DNA of 64,000 nucleotides, taken from assembly GCF_013201035.1 (NCBI RefSeq), contig NZ_CP053707.1:1922001-1986000 (forward strand). The letters are read 5' to 3'. The translations under genes and the position numbers were made by a program. The stretch's first letter is position 1. Each line of letters begins with the position of its first letter. A model generated the notes under the pieces. It did not search any database and was not told where the DNA came from. It saw nothing but the letters and a program-made list of their open reading frames with translations. Below, piece by piece: positions 58,530-64,000 of the stretch. Origin of the DNA: Arthrobacter sp. NEB 688 (GTDB lineage Bacteria; Actinomycetota; Actinomycetes; Actinomycetales; Dermatophilaceae).

Positions 58530-59983
58530 GAGAGATCTCCTTGCGGCGGGCTGGCGGGGGAGAAGCGGGCGGTCAGCCGGGTGACGGCGTCGCGGGGGAC
58601 CGCGAGCCACTCGGGGCGGTTGCGGGCCTCGTAGACCACCTCGTAGAGCGCCTTGTCGAGCTCGAAGGCGGCGAGCACCGCGGCCCGGTGGCGGGGGTCC
58701 TCGCCGGCCTCGGCGGCGTACCCGTCGAGGAAGGCGTCCTGGGCGTCGGTGACCCACGTGCGGGCGGAGCGGCCGACGATGCGCTCGAGGGTGCCGCCGA
58801 CGTAGTCGAAGCTGCGGAGCATCCCGGCGACGTCGCGGACCCACTGGTCGGGCAGCACGCGCTCGTCGAGCGGTCGCAGGGGCTCGCCCTCGAAGTCGAG
58901 GAGCACCCAGCCGCGCTCGGGGGAGCGCAGGACCTGGCCGAGGTGGTAGTCGCCGTGGATGCGCTGCAGCGCAGGCCAGTCCGCGGACTTGGCGGCGGCG
59001 AGGACGGCCTCGACGGCCGGCCCCTCGGCGGCGAGGTCGGGCACGGCCGCGACGGCGGCGTCGAAGCGCGAGCGCATGCTCGCGAGGATGGCGTCGACCT
59101 GCGCGGGGGTGGTCGGCTCGGTGCCGAGCACCCCGGCGAGGGTGCGGTGGACCTCGGCCGTGGCCTCGCCGAGCTCGCGGGCCGGCCCGGTGAAGTCGGT
59201 GCCGTCCTCGGCGGCGCGCAGCGCGACGCGCCAGGCGTCCTCGACGCCGGGCAGGAACTCCTGCGCGAAGGCGAGGTGGCCCCGCGCGGGCCGGTCGCCC
59301 TCGGGGCCGGGGTGCGGCCACGCACCGGTGACCGAGCCGACGACGGCGGGTACGCGGCGAGAGCCGGCGTCGACGAGCGCGCCCTGGAGGACGACGTCCG
59401 GGTTGTCGCCGGGGGAGAGCATCCGGAAGACCTTGACGATGAGCGGCACGTGGGTGCCGTCCTCGTCCTCGGTGTCGAGGATGACCGAGGTGTTCGACTG
59501 CTCCCCGGTCAGCACGCGGGAGGAGCGCACGCGGACGGACGAGGTCCAGCTGGGCTGCGGCACACCGGAGACCGAGTCGTCGACGGCGTCGGACGCCGAG
59601 GACGAGGCGGCCGGGACCCGACCCTGCACGAGCTCGAGGAGCTGCGTGGCGTACGCCGGGTCGTGCGGAGCGTCGTAGACCCAGCGGCGGCCGAGCACCG
59701 AGTGCTCGAGGGTGCCGACGAGCGCGTGGTCCGCGGACGCCAGCGGCTCGCCGCGGTAGGTGAGCGGGACCTGGTAGACCACCGGCTCGTCGCCGGCCTC
59801 GTCGACGACGAGCATCGTCTCGATGCCCACCTCGCCGGCCGGGTCGTCGAGCCGCCACGCCGCGAGCCGGCGCACGCGCGGGCGCCGGCCCTTCGCGGCG
59901 TACCAGCGCTGCGAGCCCATCCACTCCTCGACGAGCTCCTGCTTCGAGGGGGTGAGGCTCGCGCCGGTGTGGATCTCAGCCAC
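58526..59983 (-). CDS. mak: Maltokinase (Pep2/Mak)
   Basis: It phosphorylates maltose with ATP to alpha-maltose 1-phosphate, the GlgE substrate. The 485-residue protein has a eukaryotic-kinase-like fold: an N-terminal cap domain (WYAAKGR), K184 in VPLIVKVF, the catalytic loop HGDYHLGQ (343-350) and the metal-binding DFEGEP (363-368). An Ser-rich linker at about 125-140 (AASSSASDAVDDS) is a small insertion. It overlaps treS by 8 nt at its start and glgB by 4 nt at its end, consistent with TreS and Mak working as a complex. Confidence 0.95.
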   Translation of the reverse strand: MAEIHTGASLTPSKQELVEEWMGSQRWYAAKGRRPRVRRLAAWRLDDPAGEVGIETMLVVDEAGDEPVVYQVPLTYRGEPLASADHALVGTLEHSVLGRRWVYDAPHDPAYATQLLELVQGRVPAASSSASDAVDDSVSGVPQPSWTSSVRVRSSRVLTGEQSNTSVILDTEDEDGTHVPLIVKVFRMLSPGDNPDVVLQGALVDAGSRRVPAVVGSVTGAWPHPGPEGDRPARGHLAFAQEFLPGVEDAWRVALRAAEDGTDFTGPARELGEATAEVHRTLAGVLGTEPTTPAQVDAILASMRSRFDAAVAAVPDLAAEGPAVEAVLAAAKSADWPALQRIHGDYHLGQVLRSPERGWVLLDFEGEPLRPLDERVLPDQWVRDVAGMLRSFDYVGGTLERIVGRSARTWVTDAQDAFLDGYAAEAGEDPRHRAAVLAAFELDKALYEVVYEARNRPEWLAVPRDAVTRLTARFSPASPPQGDLS

Positions 59984-61727
59984 GGTCGCTCCCGTGCGGC
60001 GGTTCGAGCGCCAGCCAGAAGAAGTCGCGCGAGCCGAGCGTGACGGTGAGCGTGCCGTCGGCGGAGACGTCGGGGAAACCGGTGCCGCCGAACAGGTCCC
60101 GCGTCTCCCAGCCGGCGAGCTCCTCGGGGAGCGTCACCGTCGCGGCCTGCGGGCGCGAGGACAGGTTGTTGATGCAGAGCACGGCCTTGGCCGAGCGGTC
60201 CTCGACGTCGCGGTCCCGCCGGTCGACGCGGGTGTAGGCGAGGACGCGGTCGTGCGAGGAGTCGCACACCGTGAAGTCGCCGAGCCCGAAGACCGGGTGC
60301 TCGCGACGGACCGAGAGCATCCCGCGCACCCAGTGCAGGAGCGAGGAGCCCGAGGCCATCTGCGCCTCGACGTTGACGTGGTTGTAGTGGTGCACGAGCG
60401 ACTGCACGACGGGCAGGTAGAGCTTGCCCGGGTCGGCGGTCGAGAAGCCGGCGTTGCGGTCGGGGGTCCACTGCATCGGGGTGCGCACGGCGTCGCGGTC
60501 GTCGAGCCAGATGTTGTCGCCCATCCCGATCTCGTCGCCGTAGTAGAGGCACGGCGAGCCGGGCAGCGAGAGCAGCAGCGCGTGGATCAGCTCGATCTCC
60601 GGGCGGCTGTTGTCGAGCAGCGGCGAGAGCCGGCGCCGGATGCCGACGTTGGCGCGCATCCGGGGGTCCGGGGCGTACCAGCCGTACATCGCGGCGCGCT
60701 GCTCCGGCGTCACCATCTCGAGGGTCAGCTCGTCGTGGTTGCGCAGGAACGTGCCCCACTGGGTGCCGGCCGGGATGGCGGGCGTGTCGGCGAGGACGTC
60801 GATGATCGGCGCCGCCTTCTCCTCGCGCAGCGCGTAGTAGAGCATCGGCATGACGGGGAAGTGGAAGCACATCTGGCACTCGGGGGAGTCCTCGGTGCCG
60901 AAGTAGTCGACGACGTCGCTCGGCGACTGGTTGGCCTCGGCGAGGAGGATGCGGCCCGGGTACTCGGTGTCGACCATCCGGCGCAGCGAGGCGAGGAAGT
61001 CGTGCGTCTTCGGGTGGTTCTCGCCGTTGTGCCCCTCCTCCTCGTAGAGGTACGGGACGGCGTCGAGGCGGAAGCCGTCGATGCCCATGTCCATCCAGAA
61101 CCGGACCGCGTCGAAGATCGCCTCGTGGACCGCCGGGTTCTCGAAGTTGAGGTCCGGCTGGTGGCTGAAGAACCGGTGCCAGAAGAACTGCCGGCGGATC
61201 GGGTCGAAGGTCCAGTTGGACGTCTCGGTGTCGATGAAGATGATCCGCGCGTCGGTGTAGCGGTCGTCGGTGTCGGACCAGACGTAGAAGTCGCCGTAGG
61301 GGCCGTCCGGGTCGCTGCGCGAGGCCTGGAACCAGGGGTGCTGGTCGCTCGTGTGGTTCATCACGAGGTCGGTGACGATGCGGATGCCGCGGGCGTGCGC
61401 CTGCGTGATGAGCTCGCGGAACTCCGGGAGCGTGCCGAACTCGGGCAGCACCTGCGTGTAGTCGGAGATGTCGTACCCGCCGTCGCGCAGCGGGCTGGCG
61501 TAGAACGGCGGCAGCCAGAGGCAGTCGATGCCGAGCCACTGGAGGTAGTCCAGCCGGTTGATGATGCCCTTGAAGTCGCCCTCGCCGGAGCCCGTCGAGT
61601 CGCCGAAGGCGCGCACGAGGACCTCGTAGAAGACGGCCGTCCGGAACCACTCGGGGTCGTGCCGCAGGCCCGGCTGGTTCATGCCGAGGCCGGGGGTGCT
61701 GTGCCCCATGCCGGGGATCGCGCTCAC
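59976..61727 (-). CDS. treS: Trehalose synthase (maltose alpha-D-glucosyltransferase)
   Basis: It isomerises trehalose and maltose. The 583-residue GH13 enzyme has FYEVLVRAFGDS, nucleophile D222 (GFRLDAVPYL), acid/base E264 (LLAEANQ) and D332 (NHDEL). In this pathway it supplies maltose to Mak. Unlike some relatives it is not fused to maltokinase, but the two genes overlap by 8 nt. The GTG at 61727 overlaps the glgE stop by 3 nt and has AGGAGG inside the glgE end. Confidence 0.97.
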   Translation of the reverse strand: MSAIPGMGHSTPGLGMNQPGLRHDPEWFRTAVFYEVLVRAFGDSTGSGEGDFKGIINRLDYLQWLGIDCLWLPPFYASPLRDGGYDISDYTQVLPEFGTLPEFRELITQAHARGIRIVTDLVMNHTSDQHPWFQASRSDPDGPYGDFYVWSDTDDRYTDARIIFIDTETSNWTFDPIRRQFFWHRFFSHQPDLNFENPAVHEAIFDAVRFWMDMGIDGFRLDAVPYLYEEEGHNGENHPKTHDFLASLRRMVDTEYPGRILLAEANQSPSDVVDYFGTEDSPECQMCFHFPVMPMLYYALREEKAAPIIDVLADTPAIPAGTQWGTFLRNHDELTLEMVTPEQRAAMYGWYAPDPRMRANVGIRRRLSPLLDNSRPEIELIHALLLSLPGSPCLYYGDEIGMGDNIWLDDRDAVRTPMQWTPDRNAGFSTADPGKLYLPVVQSLVHHYNHVNVEAQMASGSSLLHWVRGMLSVRREHPVFGLGDFTVCDSSHDRVLAYTRVDRRDRDVEDRSAKAVLCINNLSSRPQAATVTLPEELAGWETRDLFGGTGFPDVSADGTLTVTLGSRDFFWLALEPPHGSDRG

Positions 61728-63751
61728 CAGGGCCTCCTCAGCTCGATCACGTGACAGGGTTCGACCTCCGGGCCGAGACGCACGTAGACATCACGCTGCC
61801 ACGTCCAGGTCTCGCCGGTCACGATGTCGTGGGCCTCGAAGGAGTCGCCCGCCTGGAGGCCGAGCGCCGGCATGTCGAGGCGCAGGGTGCTCGCCCGCGT
61901 CGAGTGCGGGTCGAGGTTGGCGACGACGAGGACGACGTCCTCGGTGCCGTCGTCGAGGACGCGGCGCTTGGAGAAGGCGAGGAAGTTCTCGTCGTCGACG
62001 TGGTGGAACTCGATGTTGCGCAGCCGGTGCAGCGCGGGGTGGGCCCGGCGCACCTCGTTGAGCATCGTCAGCCAGCCGGCGAGCGAGCGGCCCTCCTTCG
62101 GGCCGCCGGGCTCGTAGTCGGCCCAGCCGCGGTCCTTGAACTCGTACTTCTCGTTGTCGATCTGCTCCTCGGCGCCCGGGCGGGCCACGTGCTCCATCAG
62201 CTCGTAGCCGGCGTAGATGCCGTAGGTCGGCACGAGGGTCGCGGCGAGGGCGCTGCGCACCTTCCAGGCCGCGGGGCCGCCGAACTGCATGTACGGCGTG
62301 AGGATGTCGTGGGTCGTCGGCCAGAACGAGGGCCTCATGTAGTCGGCCGACTCCCCGGCGAGCTCCTGGAGGTACTCGCGCAGCTCGGGCGCGGTGCTGC
62401 GCCACGTGTAGTACGTGTAGCTCTGCTGGAAGCCGACCTTGGCGAGCGTGTGCATCATCGCGGGCTTCGTGAAGGCCTCGGCGAGCCAGATGACCTCGGG
62501 GTGGTCCTGTGCGACGTCGGCGATGATCCACTGCCAGAACTCGACCGGCTTGGTGTGCGGGTTGTCGACGCGGAAGATCTTGACGCCGTGGTCGATCCAG
62601 ACCTGGACGACGCGACGCACCTCGGCGTAGATGCCCGCCGGGTCGTTGTCGAAGTTCAGCGGGTAGATGTCCTGGTACTTCTTCGGCGGGTTCTCGGCGT
62701 AGGCGATCGTGCCGTCGGCCCGCGTCGTGAACCACTCCGGGTGCGCCTCGACCCACGGGTGGTCGGGGGAGCACTGGAGGGCGAGGTCCATCGCGACCTC
62801 CATCCCGAGCCGCTCGGCCTCGGCGACGAACGCGTCGAAGTCGGCGAAGGTCCCGAGGTCGGGGTGGATGGCGTCGTGGCCGCCGTCGGGGGAGCCGATC
62901 GCGTAGGGGCTGCCCGGGTCCTCGGGGCGCGCGTCGAGGGTGTTGTTCGGGCCCTTCTTCGCGGCCTGGCCGATCGGGTGGATCGGGGTGAGGTAGACGA
63001 CGTCGAACTTCATCGCGGCGATGGCCGGCAGCCGCTCGGCGGCGGTGCGCAGGGTGCCGGTGACCCAGCGGTGGTCCGCCGCGTCGTAGCGGGCGCCCTC
63101 GCTGCGGGGGAAGAGCTCGTACCAGGCGCCGTAGAGGGCGCGCTCGCGCTCGACGAGCAGGGCGTGCTCGGCCGAGGGCGAGACCATGTCGCGCAGCGGG
63201 CGGTCGGCCAGCTCGCGCTCGACGGCGGCGTCGGTGCCGGCCTTGAGGCGCACGAGGTCCGGGCGCGCGGCGTCGCGCAGCGTCCGGATGGCGTCGACGA
63301 GGACCTTCTCCTGCTCGGCGGTGCGCTCGACCTCGTCGAGGGCCCGCTCGAGGACGAGAGCGCCCTCCTCGAGCATCAGCTCGGTGTCGACGTCGGCCGC
63401 GACCTTGATCGTCGCGTCGTGCTCCCACGTGCCGTAGGGGTCGGACCACCCCTCGACGCGGTAGGACCACCAGCCGGTGCGGTCGGGGGTCACGCGGGCG
63501 ACCCACGTGTTGAGCCCCTCGTTCGTGCACGTCATCGGCAGGAGGCGCTCGACACCGTCGGGGTCGGTGAGCACGACGGTCGCGTTGACCGCGTCGTGCC
63601 CCTCGCGGAACACGGTCGCGGAGACCTCGAGCTCCTCACCGACGACGGCCTTCGCGGGGCGCGAGCCGTGGTCGACGACGGGTCGGACGTCCTGGACCGG
63701 GATGCGGCCGATCGGGTCCTGGGGCGGGGCGGTGCGGAGGGCATCACTCAC
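61724..63751 (-). CDS. glgE: Alpha-1,4-glucan:maltose-1-phosphate maltosyltransferase
   Basis: It extends alpha-1,4-glucan with maltosyl units from maltose 1-phosphate; in mycobacteria its loss is lethal through substrate build-up. The 675-residue GH13_3 enzyme has the N-terminal beta domain and an inserted helical domain (about 120-190). The catalytic barrel has nucleophile D396 (IFRVDNPHT) and acid/base E425 (WLAEAF), followed by a C-terminal sheet. The GTG lies 7 nt after a TAGGTT box, so the operon glgE-treS-mak-glgB may begin with a leaderless message. Confidence 0.97.
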   Translation of the reverse strand: MSDALRTAPPQDPIGRIPVQDVRPVVDHGSRPAKAVVGEELEVSATVFREGHDAVNATVVLTDPDGVERLLPMTCTNEGLNTWVARVTPDRTGWWSYRVEGWSDPYGTWEHDATIKVAADVDTELMLEEGALVLERALDEVERTAEQEKVLVDAIRTLRDAARPDLVRLKAGTDAAVERELADRPLRDMVSPSAEHALLVERERALYGAWYELFPRSEGARYDAADHRWVTGTLRTAAERLPAIAAMKFDVVYLTPIHPIGQAAKKGPNNTLDARPEDPGSPYAIGSPDGGHDAIHPDLGTFADFDAFVAEAERLGMEVAMDLALQCSPDHPWVEAHPEWFTTRADGTIAYAENPPKKYQDIYPLNFDNDPAGIYAEVRRVVQVWIDHGVKIFRVDNPHTKPVEFWQWIIADVAQDHPEVIWLAEAFTKPAMMHTLAKVGFQQSYTYYTWRSTAPELREYLQELAGESADYMRPSFWPTTHDILTPYMQFGGPAAWKVRSALAATLVPTYGIYAGYELMEHVARPGAEEQIDNEKYEFKDRGWADYEPGGPKEGRSLAGWLTMLNEVRRAHPALHRLRNIEFHHVDDENFLAFSKRRVLDDGTEDVVLVVANLDPHSTRASTLRLDMPALGLQAGDSFEAHDIVTGETWTWQRDVYVRLGPEVEPCHVIELRRPW

Positions 63752-63758
63752 CCCACCG

Positions 63759-63764
63759 AACCTA
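63759..63764 (-). promoter_or_regulatory. -10 box TAGGTT for the glgE operon (leaderless type)
   Basis: On the minus strand TAGGTT ends 7 nt before the glgE GTG at 63751. Confidence 0.55.
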
Positions 63765-63766
63765 CA

Positions 63767-63809
63767 CGGACGGGGGCGGGTGACGCTGGCCGCGCCACCC
63801 GCCCGTCCG
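63767..63809 (-). terminator. glgP terminator upstream of glgE
   Basis: CACCCGCCCGTCCG at 63796-63809 pairs with 63767-63782 with a short bulge, 9 bp after the glgP stop on the minus strand. It separates glgP from the glgE promoter. Confidence 0.6.
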
Positions 63810-63817
63810 CGTGCTGG

Positions 63818-64000
63818 TCAGGCGCGCCAGATGCGCTCGAGGTAGTCGCGCATCGAGCGGTCGGAGGAGAAGAACCCCGAGCGGGCGACGTTGAGGATGG
63901 CCGAGCGCGACCACGCGTCCTCGTCGCGGTACGCGGCGTCGACCCGCTCCTGGGCGTCGAGGTAGGGCTGGAAGTCCGCGAGGGCCATGAAGGCGTCCTG
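63818..64000 (-). CDS. glgP: Glycogen/maltodextrin phosphorylase, C-terminal fragment
   Basis: Sixty residues at the 3' end of a gene that starts beyond the window. They read FMALADFQPYLDAQERVDAAYRD and SRSAILNVARSGFFSSDR, followed by a conserved RxYxxxIW end. This matches the C-terminus of glycogen phosphorylases (GT35), which release glucose 1-phosphate from alpha-glucan with PLP. The PLP-binding lysine is outside the window. It lies directly upstream of the glgE operon and probably belongs to the same metabolic block. Confidence 0.9.
   Translation of the reverse strand, partial: QDAFMALADFQPYLDAQERVDAAYRDEDAWSRSAILNVARSGFFSSDRSMRDYLERIWRA

Overview
The window is one continuous chromosomal stretch of a very high-GC actinobacterium, most likely a member of the Micrococcales near Intrasporangiaceae. 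That placement is an inference. It rests on base composition, the DUF2550 gene behind atpC, NucS instead of MutSL-type repair, the GlgE alpha-glucan pathway and widespread leaderless-type starts. I see no rRNA, tRNA, CRISPR array, prophage or insertion sequence. Nearly all the DNA is core metabolism with short intergenic gaps.

Layout. 1-5138: argS 3' end, lysA and hom-thrC-thrB (lysine and threonine synthesis). 5383-15335: rho, an LLM oxidoreductase, an orphan ATPase-fold protein, rpmE, prfA-prmC-tsaC-glyA, a sugar-phosphate transferase and an AtpI-like protein. 15451-22874: the full F1Fo ATP synthase operon atpBEFHAGDC plus DUF2550. 22878-26189: cob(I)alamin adenosyltransferase (-), a STAS protein and the B12-dependent ethylmalonyl-CoA mutase meaA. 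26218-35277: DJ-1/PfpI, nucS, a tandem-duplicated 3-hydroxyacyl-CoA dehydrogenase, a DUF559/AbiEi-like nuclease gene between two inverted copies of one palindromic element, a dimethylglycine-dehydrogenase-like enzyme and an AI-2E permease. 35345-41594: crotonyl-CoA carboxylase/reductase, a large membrane protein, methylmalonyl-CoA epimerase, thiolase and meaB. 41612-45482: a GH65 disaccharide phosphorylase with beta-phosphoglucomutase, divergent from a MarR regulator. 45590-51995: two envelope proteins, a CnoX-like thioredoxin/TPR protein, then an uncharacterised esterase-esterase-ATP-grasp-DUF1697 set. 52060-52265: a 19-bp tandem repeat. 52319-53983: pgm. 54100-56243: a sulfide oxidation/sulfur relay operon (SQR-like, TusE, DsrE-like) behind a CsoR/CstR-like palindrome. 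56304-64000: glgB, mak, treS, glgE and the 3' end of glgP, all on the minus strand.

How the genes work together. Thiolase, 3-hydroxyacyl-CoA dehydrogenase, Ccr, epimerase, MeaA, MeaB and the cobalamin adenosyltransferase together cover much of the ethylmalonyl-CoA pathway and its B12 supply, spread over 22.9-41.6 kb. TreS, Mak, GlgE, GlgB, GlgP, Pgm and the GH65/beta-PGM pair interconvert trehalose, maltose, alpha-glucan and hexose phosphates.

Regulatory signals. The best are a perfect TGTGA-N6-TCACA (CRP/GlxR-type) site over the -10 box of the ATP synthase promoter, a related site between ccr and its divergent neighbour, and the palindromes before the SQR-like gene. Many genes begin 6-8 nt after a TANNNT box, which suggests leaderless transcripts. 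Start codons were chosen from ribosome-binding sites, overlaps and these boxes.
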